A DNA stretch of 64,000 nt from Olleya sp. Hel_I_94. GTDB taxonomy: Bacteria > Bacteroidota > Bacteroidia > Flavobacteriales > Flavobacteriaceae. Positions 8,507 to 16,196 of this stretch are shown one piece after another. Position 1 is the first letter of the stretch; every line of letters begins with the position of its first letter. Below the pieces are notes generated by a model. The model made no database searches. It was not told the DNA's origin and was given only the letters and a program-made list of their open reading frames with translations. The position numbers and the translations under genes are program-made. Location: positions 563,001 through 627,000 of the forward strand of contig NZ_VISI01000002.1 of the NCBI RefSeq assembly GCF_007827365.1. Reading direction: 5' to 3'.

Positions 8507-9406
8507 TTAAAACAATGTTATATCTAATTGTAACACGGTCTTTTCTTGCTCTGGATTCCACATTGCAGTAACATCCACTGGTATATTATAATTACTAATT
8601 TTAAGCTTTTTACTAAAGGTAGCACCAACATTAATGATATTACCAGAACCCTTTGTATAAAAAGTTTTATCTGTAATAAAAGACCATGCACCTCCAGCAA
8701 ATAAAGACAAGCTTGAAGATTTGTTTTGCCACACTTTGCTATTAATTTCAAAATAATGTGTCCACGAGTTTTCAAGTTCACCATTGGATTGCACATGATA
8801 ATCACCAGAACCTCCATTAATAATTGTTGCTAAATACAGTAAGGTATTAGGCGTAATATTGTAACCAAAATTTAAATCCACAAAATTATAACCTTGTGTT
8901 TTATCATAACTCCAATAGTGGAGCTTATCTCCTCTTTCTTCTACACCTGTATAATTATTATGTGATACTGCTTCAATAAAAAACTTATCTGAAAAACGAT
9001 ATTTGGTATAAATTGAAAACTCTTTATAATATGCACTTTCATTGTCACCAGTAACAATATTCTTAACATCTACAGAAGAAAAACTTGCACCTCCCCAAAA
9101 ACCGAAAGTAAACTTCTTGTTTTTTGAATTATATTCTAAGTTAGCAGTAAATAATGCTCCTGGATGCACTACAAAACCATGCCATGTGTGCATATTCTTT
9201 ACATGTGCACCAATACTAAATGGCTCATAATCCTGCTTTGTATCTTCTACATTATTTTGGTTGTCTTCCTCTAACACCTCTTGATTTTGAGAAAAAACAT
9301 TTGGAACAACACTAAGCATAAAAAAACCAAACAATAATAGTAGTAGATTTTTATTACCAAGCTTTTCAGACTTTATACTATGTTTGGTTAATTGGCTAAT
9401 TGTCAT
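8507..9406 (-). CDS. Predicted outer-membrane beta-barrel protein, first gene of the polyol operon
   Basis: A 299-aa protein with a signal peptide (hydrophobic LLLLLFGFFMLSVVPNVFS, cleavage near residue 40). The rest is made of alternating, aromatic-rich strands (for example FTFGFWGGASFSSV and YFEINSKVWQNKSSSLSLFAGG) and ends in LQLDITLF, a terminal aromatic residue as in outer-membrane barrels. I do not recognise a named family. It is the first gene of the importer operon and lies 89 bases ahead of the binding-protein gene. A passive channel for the imported polyol is therefore a reasonable inference. There is no TonB box or plug domain, so energised uptake at the outer membrane is not suggested. 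Confidence 0.7.
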   Translation of the reverse strand: MTISQLTKHSIKSEKLGNKNLLLLLFGFFMLSVVPNVFSQNQEVLEEDNQNNVEDTKQDYEPFSIGAHVKNMHTWHGFVVHPGALFTANLEYNSKNKKFTFGFWGGASFSSVDVKNIVTGDNESAYYKEFSIYTKYRFSDKFFIEAVSHNNYTGVEERGDKLHYWSYDKTQGYNFVDLNFGYNITPNTLLYLATIINGGSGDYHVQSNGELENSWTHYFEINSKVWQNKSSSLSLFAGGAWSFITDKTFYTKGSGNIINVGATFSKKLKISNYNIPVDVTAMWNPEQEKTVLQLDITLF

Positions 9407-9437
9407 TTTATTATGTTTTAAAATTTAGCATATTTTT

Positions 9438-9456
9438 AAACGTCATAATTACGTTT
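9438..9456. promoter_or_regulatory. Operator copy 1 of the Nudix-type regulator (polyol operon side)
   Basis: AAACGT-N7-ACGTTT is a perfect inverted repeat. It lies 31 bases upstream of the barrel-protein ATG and just downstream of a -7 box, so it would cover the transcription start. Its arms and even its spacer resemble the second copy at 9586-9606 when that copy is read on the other strand. Confidence 0.65.
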
Positions 9457-9462
9457 GTTTTT

Positions 9463-9470
9463 CAAATGTA
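9463..9470 (-). promoter_or_regulatory. -7 promoter box of the polyol operon
   Basis: Minus-strand TACATTTG matches TAnnTTTG exactly. The predicted transcription start is near 9456, at the edge of operator copy 1. No good -33 box was found at 19-bp spacing. Confidence 0.45.
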
Positions 9471-9585
9471 TCATAATTAATTTATAAAAACCTAATAATT
9501 CGTAAAAAAAATATGTTATATTAACTTTTATATATGCTATATTACCAAAAACTTAAGTATATTGTATTAGAGACATATAAGTTAT

Positions 9586-9606
9586 TTAACGTAATAATGA
9601 CGTTAA
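9586..9606. promoter_or_regulatory. Operator copy 2 of the Nudix-type regulator (regulator gene side)
   Basis: TTAACGT-N7-ACGTTAA has perfect 7-base arms and lies 30 bases before the regulator's ATG. Together with copy 1 it brackets the divergent promoter region, the usual arrangement for a local regulator that also controls itself. Confidence 0.65.
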
Positions 9607-9636
9607 CTTACCTGTTTTAATAAATGAAGTAAATCT

Positions 9637-10374
9637 ATGAGTACAGAAAAAATATTAAACCTATCGGTAGATTGTGTGGTATTTGGGTATGACACCAACA
9701 CCAAGTCGTTGAATGTCTTATTAATAAACCGATTTTTAAAATCTAAATTAACTGAAGAAATATTGGTTAATGATTTTGTATTGACGGGATATCATGTATA
9801 TAATAACGAAACTTTGGACGATACAGCCACTAGAGTTTTAAAAGAATTAACAGGATTAACAAATCAATACAAAAAGCAGTTTAGAGCTTTTGGAGATCCA
9901 GATCGATTAACAAATCCAAAAGACCTAATTTGGATTGAAAATGAAGCTTTTAATTTAAGAACAATAACAATAGCTTATTACTTTTTACTTAAAACAGAAG
10001 ATGTTAATTTAGAAAACAACGCCTTCAACCCAAGATGGTTTCCTGTTAACACCTTGCCTGAAATAGGTTTTGATCACGAAAAAATAATATTAGAAGCTTA
10101 TGAAGATTTAAAAGTTAAATGCTTATCAGAGCCGATTATATTTAAATTACTTCCTGATAAATTTACAATTAATGAAGTGCAAGATCTATATCAATCTATC
10201 TTAGGCATTGAAATAGACAATCGCAACTTTAGACGCAAGCTAATTAACAAAAAATACATTATTGCTTTAGATGAAAAGCAAGTTGGCGTATCCAAAAAAC
10301 CGTCACAACTTTATATGTTTAGTATGGATATATATAATAAAATGTTTAGCAAAAATTATTTGATAAGCATCTAA
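9637..10374 (+). CDS. NrtR-like regulator: degenerate Nudix domain plus winged helix
   Basis: A 245-aa protein with an N-terminal Nudix-like domain (about residues 8-145) and a C-terminal winged helix (about 150-225, including NRNFRRKLINKKYI). NrtR-family regulators of this build control NAD metabolism or, in Bacteroidota, sugar genes such as those for arabinose. The Nudix box region (GYHVYNNETLDD through RVLKELTGL) keeps the spacing of the box but has Val and Leu where catalytic glutamates are expected. It probably binds a ligand rather than hydrolysing one. It is divergent from the polyol operon, and two matching palindromes lie in the 230-base spacer. Control of that operon by a sugar or polyol-derived ligand is inferred. 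Confidence 0.85.
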   Translation: MSTEKILNLSVDCVVFGYDTNTKSLNVLLINRFLKSKLTEEILVNDFVLTGYHVYNNETLDDTATRVLKELTGLTNQYKKQFRAFGDPDRLTNPKDLIWIENEAFNLRTITIAYYFLLKTEDVNLENNAFNPRWFPVNTLPEIGFDHEKIILEAYEDLKVKCLSEPIIFKLLPDKFTINEVQDLYQSILGIEIDNRNFRRKLINKKYIIALDEKQVGVSKKPSQLYMFSMDIYNKMFSKNYLISI

Positions 10375-10402
10375 AATTTATATTGTAATTTTTTAAATAA
10401 AA

Positions 10403-10432
10403 AAACCCATTAAGATTGCTCTTAATGGGTTT
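10403..10432. terminator. Bidirectional intrinsic terminator
   Basis: Perfect 12-bp stem AAACCCATTAAG / CTTAATGGGTTT with a 6-base loop, flanked by A-rich and T-rich sequence on both sides. It lies between the convergent regulator and cold-shock genes. Confidence 0.85.
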
Positions 10433-10452
10433 ATAATTTAAATTATGGTCGA

Positions 10453-10908
10453 TTATATTTTTTTAACCTTAACTGCGTTCATCCCTTTCATTCCTCTTTC
10501 AAGCTCGAAAGACACTTTATCATTTTCTGCAATTTGATCTATCAATCCACTAACGTGGCAAAAATATTTTTCGTTGTTTTCTGTATCGATAATAAAACCA
10601 AAACCTTTAGATGTATCAAAAAATGATACTTTCCCGTTTCTTACTGGATCTTCTTCCTCTCCTTCAACCTTTTTAGGAACACCTAAAACGATTTCTTCTG
10701 CATCAATCTTTTCCTTTAATTCTGGATCTGGTGGAGTATCTACCAAATTACCATTATAGTCTACATATGCAAACTGTATACCATCAGAACCACCATTAGC
10801 TTCTTTGTCAAGCTTACGTGCCTCCATCTTCTTGCGCTTATCTTCTCTTTTCTTTAAGCGTTTTTTTTCTTTTTCACTTTTATTAAATGTTTGTTGCGAT
10901 TTAGCCAT
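10453..10908 (-). CDS. Cold-shock-domain RNA-binding protein with charged N-terminal extension
   Basis: A 151-aa protein. The C-terminal 65 residues form a cold-shock domain: RNP1 is KGFGFI, and the RNP2 position reads KYFCHVS instead of the usual VFVHFS. The first 35 residues are almost all Lys, Glu and Arg, consistent with a charged helix that may bind RNA or mediate contacts. Such extended CSD proteins are common in Flavobacteria and act as RNA chaperones in the cytoplasm. The 204-base region upstream (10909-11112) has no ORF and may hold a long leader, as is usual for cold-shock genes, but I see no defined structure apart from a GCTAATTAGC palindrome with a T run near 11080-11100. Confidence 0.85.
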   Translation of the reverse strand: MAKSQQTFNKSEKEKKRLKKREDKRKKMEARKLDKEANGGSDGIQFAYVDYNGNLVDTPPDPELKEKIDAEEIVLGVPKKVEGEEEDPVRNGKVSFFDTSKGFGFIIDTENNEKYFCHVSGLIDQIAENDKVSFELERGMKGMNAVKVKKI

Positions 10909-11112
10909 TAGCGTTATTAAATGTGTGTTTTAAATGAATTCATTTATCAGAAAGTAATTAAAAGCTATGTTCTGCTTAACGATTCTAAAGTACTTAAAAT
11001 AAAGATTAAGGAAAGGTTTACTTGCTTAAATGAGCTACAAAGATAGTAAATTTTTAAATAATTGTATATTAAGTCTTTAGGCTAATTAGCTTTTTTTATG
11101 TAACAGCCTTAA

Positions 11113-12033
11113 TTATTGCTTTTTAAATCGTGAAAAAATGATTAGTTTTTTCTTAGAGTTAATAAAATAAACTCCTGTTAATAATGTTAATGCTGCAACT
11201 ATAGATTGCATGGTAATTTGCTCGTCTAGTACATACCAACCTAAAAAAAATGCTATTACAGGATTTACATAAGCAGAAGTAGAAACTTTTTCTGTAGCGA
11301 CCTCTTTTAACAAGTAATTAAATGCTGTAAACGCCACAACGCCTCCAAATACAATTAATAATAACATAGACCCTTTGGCATTTAGACTCCATTTTGTTGG
11401 TGCTAACCAAGCCTCATTAAAAACTAAGCTTAATATAAATAATAAAAGACTAGCAAAAAGCATTTGATAACCTGTTGCTACAAAAAAGTTTTTAGGCAAA
11501 TTAGATTTAGAAACAAAAATACTACCGTAACTCCAGCTTAATACACATGTAAATATCATTAATATTCCAATAATACTATCCTTATTAAGTGCTAATGCTT
11601 CTTGACTTACTAAAAGATACATACCTACAAAGCCAAAAATGACACCAATAATAGATTTTGTTTTAATTTTAGAACCATGCAATATTCGCATTAAAAATAT
11701 AACAAATAATGGTTGTGTAGCTGCTATTAATGCAGCAAAACCGCTATCTACATACTTTAAGGCCCAAACAAAGACTCCATTGCCATACACCAAAAATAAA
11801 AATCCAGCAAAAGCTGAATTTAATAATTGTCTTTTGGTGGCTTTAAGTGATATTTTTAAAAATTTGGCAATTATAAAAATCAATATTCCAGCACTAAAAA
11901 ATCTTATTCCAGCTAAAAAAAATGGTGCGACCTCTGACACCATAATTTTATTTAACAAATATGTAGAACCCCAAATAAAGTAAATAGAGAAAAAAGCAAG
12001 TACAATTAATATTGATTTTCTAGTACTATCCAT
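11113..12033 (-). CDS. EamA/DMT-family transporter
   Basis: A 306-aa inner-membrane protein with ten hydrophobic segments arranged as two EamA repeats. The first begins FFSIYFIWGSTYLLNKIMV and the second has CVLSWSYGSIFVSK, both typical drug/metabolite-transporter patterns. The tail SKKKLIIFSRFKKQ is strongly basic, as expected on the cytoplasmic side. Members export amino acids, metabolites or drugs, and the substrate here is unknown. It stands alone and is divergent from a small membrane-protein gene 90 bases away. Confidence 0.88.
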   Translation of the reverse strand: MDSTRKSILIVLAFFSIYFIWGSTYLLNKIMVSEVAPFFLAGIRFFSAGILIFIIAKFLKISLKATKRQLLNSAFAGFLFLVYGNGVFVWALKYVDSGFAALIAATQPLFVIFLMRILHGSKIKTKSIIGVIFGFVGMYLLVSQEALALNKDSIIGILMIFTCVLSWSYGSIFVSKSNLPKNFFVATGYQMLFASLLLFILSLVFNEAWLAPTKWSLNAKGSMLLLIVFGGVVAFTAFNYLLKEVATEKVSTSAYVNPVIAFFLGWYVLDEQITMQSIVAALTLLTGVYFINSKKKLIIFSRFKKQ

Positions 12034-12098
12034 ACGATTAATTTTAAACGAAATTAATGATTAATCCTATATAAATGGTAATTAAAAAAAACAATAAT

Positions 12099-12106
12099 TA
12101 TCTTTG
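12099..12106 (+). promoter_or_regulatory. -7 promoter box of the DUF3817 gene
   Basis: TATCTTTG matches TAnnTTTG exactly and lies 17 bases before the ATG at 12124, giving a very short leader. No clear -33 TTTG was found. Confidence 0.45.
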
Positions 12107-12123
12107 TAAAAAAGACAAATATT

Positions 12124-12396
12124 ATGCTTCAAACATTTCGTATCGTTGCTTTATTAGAAGGTGTTTCTTACCTATTATTAATGGCTGCTGCTATTTACAA
12201 AAGACTTCCAGATGGTGACGATTATTACGTCCAATTATTAGGAATGCCACATGGTTTATTATTTGTTGGATACATTGCTTTAGCTTTTTTAATTAAGCCA
12301 GAACAAAAATGGTCAAATAAAGTCTTTGGTATTGTATTATTGGCGTCCATATTACCTTTTGGTACTTTTTACGTAGATAAAAAATATTTAAAATAA
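12124..12396 (+). CDS. DUF3817-family small membrane protein
   Basis: A 90-aa protein with three hydrophobic segments (about 5-22, 43-60 and 68-85). It opens with FRIVALLEGVSYLLLM and has GMPHGLLFVGYIAL in the middle, both hallmark stretches of DUF3817 (YdzA-like) proteins. No biochemical function is established for the family as far as I know. It lies 28 bases from the convergent thioesterase gene. Confidence 0.8.
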   Translation: MLQTFRIVALLEGVSYLLLMAAAIYKRLPDGDDYYVQLLGMPHGLLFVGYIALAFLIKPEQKWSNKVFGIVLLASILPFGTFYVDKKYLK

Positions 12397-12424
12397 GTTT
12401 GCAATAGTGTGATGTACTTAAATA

Positions 12425-12814
12425 CTAATTTGACAACCTGTCTTTTACAAACTCAATTTTAGTTTTTCCGTGTGGTTTTGAATTACCATCCTCGTCTAGA
12501 TTAACCATAATAATATTATCTACTGTAATTATGGTTTCTCTGGTGCGCATATTTCTTACTTCGCAATTTAAAGATATTGAGGTACTTCCAAATTTTTTAA
12601 CTTCCATACCTATTTCAATTATATCACCTTCAACAGCCTTACTCATAAAGTTAATTTCGCTCATGTATTTGGTCACCACTTTATTGTTTTCTAACTGAAT
12701 TATTGTATAAAGTGCTGCTTCCTCATCAATCCAAGCTAATAATTGTCCTCCAAATAATGTTCCGTTTGGATTTAAGTCTTCGGGTTTAACCCATTTTCTA
12801 GTGTGAAATCTCAT
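12425..12814 (-). CDS. Acyl-CoA thioesterase, YciA-like hotdog protein
   Basis: A 129-aa single hotdog domain. The active-site region NPNGTLFGGQLLAWIDEEAALYT (about residues 15-37, quoted here only as its two landmarks GTLFGG and WIDEEAA) is typical of YciA/BACH acyl-CoA hydrolases, which cleave acyl-CoA to free acid and CoA. The following YMSEINFMSKAVEGDIIEIG is also conserved in this group. Acyl-chain preference cannot be predicted. The gene stands alone between convergent and divergent neighbours. Confidence 0.85.
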   Translation of the reverse strand: MRFHTRKWVKPEDLNPNGTLFGGQLLAWIDEEAALYTIIQLENNKVVTKYMSEINFMSKAVEGDIIEIGMEVKKFGSTSISLNCEVRNMRTRETIITVDNIIMVNLDEDGNSKPHGKTKIEFVKDRLSN

Positions 12815-12933
12815 GTTTTTTTCTTTTAATCAAAGATAAAAAATCTTGATTGTTAACAACACAGTTAAAAAGTATATTTAACTATACCATCATTAGTCTT
12901 TATTATCAATATTTTTAATAAAACTTAAATATT

Positions 12934-13350
12934 ATGACTACCAGAGACACACAATTACTAGCTATCAGACCCATAATTAAAAGTATTATTATTAGTCAAA
13001 ATATGAGCGATGAGGAGCGTTTCCAGAACATAACCCTTAGACCAATTATAAAACTACAAAATGAATTATTTATTCAAGTTTTTAGAAATTATATAACTAA
13101 ACATAAAAATGTATTTTATCAATTAACCATTGAAAAACGTTTAAATTATATTGAAAATGCTGTCCATAAAGACATCAAATTTAGAAATAGTATAAAAGGA
13201 ATGATAATTGGTCAATTTACTACAGAAGAATATGAAAAATATATTCTAAATTCGTCCGCTTTAAATAAACGAATGATGACCATTGTAAAACAGCGTTTGC
13301 AAAGTAATATTCAGCTATTTGAAAAACCAGAAATACTAAAAGCAGTTTAA
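12934..13350 (+). CDS. Conserved flavobacterial protein of unknown function
   Basis: A 138-aa, helix-rich basic protein with no signal peptide or membrane segment. It contains the conserved-looking stretches LRPIIKLQNELFIQVFRNYI and GMIIGQFTTEEYEKYI. My recollection is that close relatives in Flavobacteria carry the automatic name glyoxalase, but I see no glyoxalase fold signature or metal ligands, so I do not adopt that name. It lies 8 bases upstream of a GreA-like gene and is probably co-transcribed with it. Confidence 0.7.
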   Translation: MTTRDTQLLAIRPIIKSIIISQNMSDEERFQNITLRPIIKLQNELFIQVFRNYITKHKNVFYQLTIEKRLNYIENAVHKDIKFRNSIKGMIIGQFTTEEYEKYILNSSALNKRMMTIVKQRLQSNIQLFEKPEILKAV

Positions 13351-13358
13351 TATAACCA

Positions 13359-13805
13359 ATGACAATAAAACAACAACTTCTGCAAATTTGTAACGAACAG
13401 GTAGAAAAACGCATTACAGATTATAAAAACGAAATAGACCTTATAAAAGAGTCTATAGAGAGTAATGATAAAGGAGGCTCTGATGATGATGATTCTGGAA
13501 ACGGTAAACTTTTAAATGATTTAGAAAAAAATATGGGTTATCTAAACGATGCTAGAAAAACCCAAGATTATTTAAAATTAGTAAAAGCTAATTTATTAAG
13601 TACTAGTGCAGCTTTAGGAAGCTTAGTTAAGACGGACAGTCTTCACTTTTTTATATCCATTAGTGCTGGTAAAATCCAAATTGATAACCAAGATTATTAT
13701 GCCATTTCATTACAATCACCTATTGGGCAATTATTAAAACAAAAGTCTGCAGGTGACACTTTTGAATTTAATGGCACTAAATATACGGTTACAGAAGTTG
13801 CTTAA
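13359..13805 (+). CDS. GreA/GreB-like protein
   Basis: A 148-aa protein. It has an N-terminal helical part (about 1-75, broken by an acidic GGSDDDDSGNG linker) and a C-terminal domain (about 85-148) with AISLQSPIGQLLKQKSAGDTFEFNG, which resembles the FKBP-like domain of Gre transcript-cleavage factors. The two acidic tip residues of the canonical coiled coil are not evident, so cleavage activity is uncertain. In databases such proteins are sometimes mislabelled as 3-oxoacyl-ACP synthase. It follows the preceding unknown gene by 8 bases and overlaps the convergent DUF2461 gene by 4 bases. Confidence 0.65.
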   Translation: MTIKQQLLQICNEQVEKRITDYKNEIDLIKESIESNDKGGSDDDDSGNGKLLNDLEKNMGYLNDARKTQDYLKLVKANLLSTSAALGSLVKTDSLHFFISISAGKIQIDNQDYYAISLQSPIGQLLKQKSAGDTFEFNGTKYTVTEVA

Positions 13806-14473
13806 TCTTGTATTAAAGACACACCATTTAAGTCTGTAGTTAATACATCACTCATATAATCAAAAAAGGGTCTAATGGTTTTAAAATAGTCATTGACCTT
13901 TTGAGCAAAGTCTTCTGAGATGACTTCTGCGTCTGTAAATTGTATAGAAAATATGTATTGCTTTTTCTTAATTAAATCAATAGCTTCATGATCTTTGTCA
14001 AAATTTCTTGGAGCTGTTTTTAGTTCGTCACCTTTTAGTGTTCCCCAAACAGATTTAAATTTTGAATCATTAATGATTGATTTAATCTCATAATCATCCA
14101 TTTCAAATTCTTTTCTAATTCTTAACAAATCCTCTTTGCTAGGATCCCAAAAACCACAGGCAATAAAATTATTTCCTGGTTGTATTTGCACATAATATCC
14201 ACCTCTTAATCTTGGTTTAACACGATGAAACGTACCTCCAAAATTATTTTTGTAAGGTAATTTATTTTTAGAAAAACGCACGTCTCTGTAAATCCTAAAC
14301 AGCTTCATTTTATCAAGTTCATCATGCACTTGCATTTTTGAATATATGTCATTAAAAACCAATTTAGTTGCTTTTAACGCCTTATCATACTCTGGTTTGT
14401 TATCTGCAAACCATTCGCGATTATTATTTTTTTCTAATTTTTTAAGAAACTCTATTGCTAGTTTAATGCTCAT
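13802..14473 (-). CDS. DUF2461-family protein
   Basis: A 223-aa soluble protein. It begins with AIEFLKKLEKNNNREWFADNKPEYD, and then has FRIYRDVRFSKNKLPYKNNFG and GGYYVQIQPGNNFIACGFW, the three blocks that define the DUF2461 (TIGR02453) family. The molecular function of the family is not established. Its stop codon overlaps that of the convergent GreA-like gene by 4 bases, so no terminator separates the two and antisense transcription is possible. Confidence 0.85.
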   Translation of the reverse strand: MSIKLAIEFLKKLEKNNNREWFADNKPEYDKALKATKLVFNDIYSKMQVHDELDKMKLFRIYRDVRFSKNKLPYKNNFGGTFHRVKPRLRGGYYVQIQPGNNFIACGFWDPSKEDLLRIRKEFEMDDYEIKSIINDSKFKSVWGTLKGDELKTAPRNFDKDHEAIDLIKKKQYIFSIQFTDAEVISEDFAQKVNDYFKTIRPFFDYMSDVLTTDLNGVSLIQD

Positions 14474-14497
14474 AAATTTGTGATGTGGTTTAAAAAT

Positions 14498-14529
14498 ACA
14501 AAAGTCCTAAAATTAATTAGGACTTTTGT
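14498..14529. terminator. Intrinsic terminator after the small lipoprotein genes
   Basis: A perfect 13-bp stem ACAAAAGTCCTAA / TTAGGACTTTTGT with a 6-base AATTAA loop. It would end minus-strand transcription coming from the two small lipoprotein genes, just before the DUF2461 gene. Confidence 0.75.
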
Positions 14530-14598
14530 TGCTATTAATCAAATACATTTAAAATATATTAATTAATTTTTTCTTTTTCTTAGCTATTTTTATTTGTT

Positions 14599-14739
14599 TT
14601 AATCTACAGCATCTTCTACATCGTCCGCAACGTTTTCTACTGCGTCTTCAACTTTTTCTCCTGTAGTTTCTTCTCTACATCCTGTTAACAGTAGTGATAC
14701 TGAAAATAACAAGATAAATGCGTGTGCTAGTTTTTTCAT
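14599..14739 (-). CDS. Tiny acidic lipoprotein (46 aa)
   Basis: Starts MKKLAHAFILLFSVSLLLTGCREE and ends in a run of acidic heptad-like residues (EDAVENVADDVEDAVD). The lipobox LTGC places the lipidated cysteine at residue 21, leaving a mature peptide of only 26 residues with a strongly negative charge. It is a shorter paralogue of the gene 23 bases upstream and must have arisen by tandem duplication. It may act as an abundant envelope lipoprotein with a helical acidic tail. Function is unknown. Confidence 0.75.
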   Translation of the reverse strand: MKKLAHAFILLFSVSLLLTGCREETTGEKVEDAVENVADDVEDAVD

Positions 14740-14762
14740 TGTTTTGGTTGTTAGTGGTTATT

Positions 14763-14954
14763 TTATTCTTCTATTTCTTCTTCTACATCATCCATAGCAT
14801 CATCAACATCATCTGAGGCGTCCTCTAGATTGTCGTCTATGTCGTCCATAGTTTCTTCAACTTTTTCTTCAGTCGTTTTGTTTTCTTCTCTGCATCCTGT
14901 TACAGCTATTGAAAGTGAAAATAGGATTAGAAATGTATATAAAAGTTTTTTCAT
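14763..14954 (-). CDS. Small acidic lipoprotein (63 aa)
   Basis: Starts MKKLLYTFLILFSLSIAVTGCREE. The lipobox VTGC puts the lipidated cysteine at residue 21. The mature 43 residues are nearly all Asp, Glu, Val and Ala in a helical pattern with repeats of DDVDDAMDD. It is paralogous to the 46-aa lipoprotein gene directly downstream. The gene lies in a run of envelope and stress genes (DUF1328-type peptide, MscS channel, Dps). No function is known, but Flavobacteria commonly encode such entericidin-like short lipoproteins. Confidence 0.8.
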   Translation of the reverse strand: MKKLLYTFLILFSLSIAVTGCREENKTTEEKVEETMDDIDDNLEDASDDVDDAMDDVEEEIEE

Positions 14955-15011
14955 TGCTTTAGGTTTTAACGGTTTAATAAACTAATCAGCTTACTTATTT
15001 TTGCTTAAAAT

Positions 15012-15028
15012 ATCAGTTAAAAACTGAT
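15012..15028 (-). terminator. Weak hairpin after the DUF1328-type gene
   Basis: Seven-bp stem ATCAGTT / AACTGAT with a 3-base loop. On the minus strand it is followed by ATTTT. The stem is short and A/T-rich, so termination is likely partial. Confidence 0.4.
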
Positions 15029-15044
15029 TAGTTTTTAATTAGTT

Positions 15045-15197
15045 TTAAGCTTTTTTTAATAGTGTCAATACAAATAACACTAAAAAAATGAAGAATAATA
15101 CTTTAGCAATTCCTGCAGATGCTCCTGCTATTCCACCAAATCCTAAGATTCCAGCGATAATTGCGATAATAATAAATGTGATTGTCCAACGTAACAT
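15045..15197 (-). CDS. DUF1328/YtjA-type small membrane protein (50 aa)
   Basis: A 50-aa hydrophobic peptide beginning [16 protein letters not shown] and containing [21 protein letters not shown], the glycine-rich core that defines the DUF1328 (YtjA) family. It has two membrane segments and a short KKA tail. Members are often found with stress-induced envelope genes, and here the flanking genes are small lipoproteins, an MscS channel and Dps. The gene is too short for many gene finders. Function is unknown. Confidence 0.85.
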   Translation of the reverse strand: MLRWTITFIIIAIIAGILGFGGIAGASAGIAKVLFFIFLVLFVLTLLKKA

Positions 15198-15244
15198 AAT
15201 TTTTGGTTTTTAATGATTAATACTAAACTAAAAGCGCTTTACTT

Positions 15245-16150
15245 TTAATTGTTTGAGAATGAATTCTCGGTTTCCTTAGGCACATCAAATGATAGTTTGT
15301 TATCAAATTGAAGTGTTCTAATTGGAAATGGTATGTTTATATTTTCTTTGTCGTAAGCTTTCTTTATTTCAATTATAGCTTTACTTTTTGATCTCATTTT
15401 TTCTAAAGCATTTTCTGCATCTATCCAAAATCTACATAGGTAGTTAATCGAGCTTCCTCCATATTCTGTGTAGTAAAACTCCACATCTTCTGGTTTTTCT
15501 ATTTGATCAAATGTATTGCAAATGGTTGCTTTAGTTAATTGTTCTACATGATCTAAATCCGATTCATAACCTACTCCACATTCCAAGAAAACTCTCATTT
15601 TAGTGGTTAAGGTGTAATTTTTCATGGGATTGTCAAGGATCATCTTATTTGGGATTATCACCATGTTATTGTCAGCTTCCTTTATGGTAAAATCTTTTAA
15701 ATTAATATCTATAACCTCTCCAGAAAACCCATTGGTTTCTACCCAATGCCCAATTTGTATTTTTTTTCTAAAAGACAATACAATACCAGCAAACGTGTTA
15801 GATAATGTCCCTTGCAATGCTAAACCAATTGCTAAACCTGCAACACCAGCACCTGCTAGTAAAGAGGTTAAAGTTTTACTTAAGTTTAAAATACCTAAGG
15901 CCAAAAACAGTCCTGCTAATACTACAACTACCGATGATAGACTACCTATCATGTTAGTAATAGAGTTTTGCTGAATTTTTCTAGATACTAATTTTGTTAC
16001 ATATTTATTTACATATTTAGCTATAAAATAGGCTGCTACTAATACAACTATGGCTAAAACTAGATTTGGTATATTGGATACTATAGCATTAAACCAAGAT
16101 TCTAACTTGTCGATTAATAGGTTGTATGCTTCTGATAATTGAGATTTCAT
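15245..16150 (-). CDS. Small-conductance mechanosensitive channel, MscS family
   Basis: A 301-aa inner-membrane protein of standard MscS length. Three N-terminal membrane helices are visible (about 25-45, 65-85 and 90-115). The pore-lining third helix reads GVAGLAIGLALQGTLSN with the expected Gly/Ala packing, followed by AGIVLSFRKKIQIGHWVE, the start of the cytoplasmic beta domain. The channel opens under membrane tension to release solutes after osmotic downshock. It is likely co-transcribed with, or co-regulated beside, the Dps gene 46 bases upstream. Confidence 0.92.
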   Translation of the reverse strand: MKSQLSEAYNLLIDKLESWFNAIVSNIPNLVLAIVVLVAAYFIAKYVNKYVTKLVSRKIQQNSITNMIGSLSSVVVVLAGLFLALGILNLSKTLTSLLAGAGVAGLAIGLALQGTLSNTFAGIVLSFRKKIQIGHWVETNGFSGEVIDINLKDFTIKEADNNMVIIPNKMILDNPMKNYTLTTKMRVFLECGVGYESDLDHVEQLTKATICNTFDQIEKPEDVEFYYTEYGGSSINYLCRFWIDAENALEKMRSKSKAIIEIKKAYDKENINIPFPIRTLQFDNKLSFDVPKETENSFSNN

Positions 16151-16196
16151 ATTGTTTTATTAAGTTAATTAAGATGTAATAGTTTTAAACTTTTAA

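Noticed and set aside
8524..8817. 97-aa open frame on the same strand as the barrel-protein gene
   Set aside because: It lies wholly within that gene in another frame and has no recognisable features.
12828..12851. Hairpin AATCAA...TTGATT upstream of the thioesterase gene as a terminator or riboswitch
   Set aside because: The stem is short, has a bulge and is A/T-only apart from two pairs; it is expected by chance in this composition.
12934..13350. Glyoxalase annotation of the 138-aa protein
   Set aside because: No glyoxalase motif, metal ligands or fold repeat is visible; the name would be an inherited database label.
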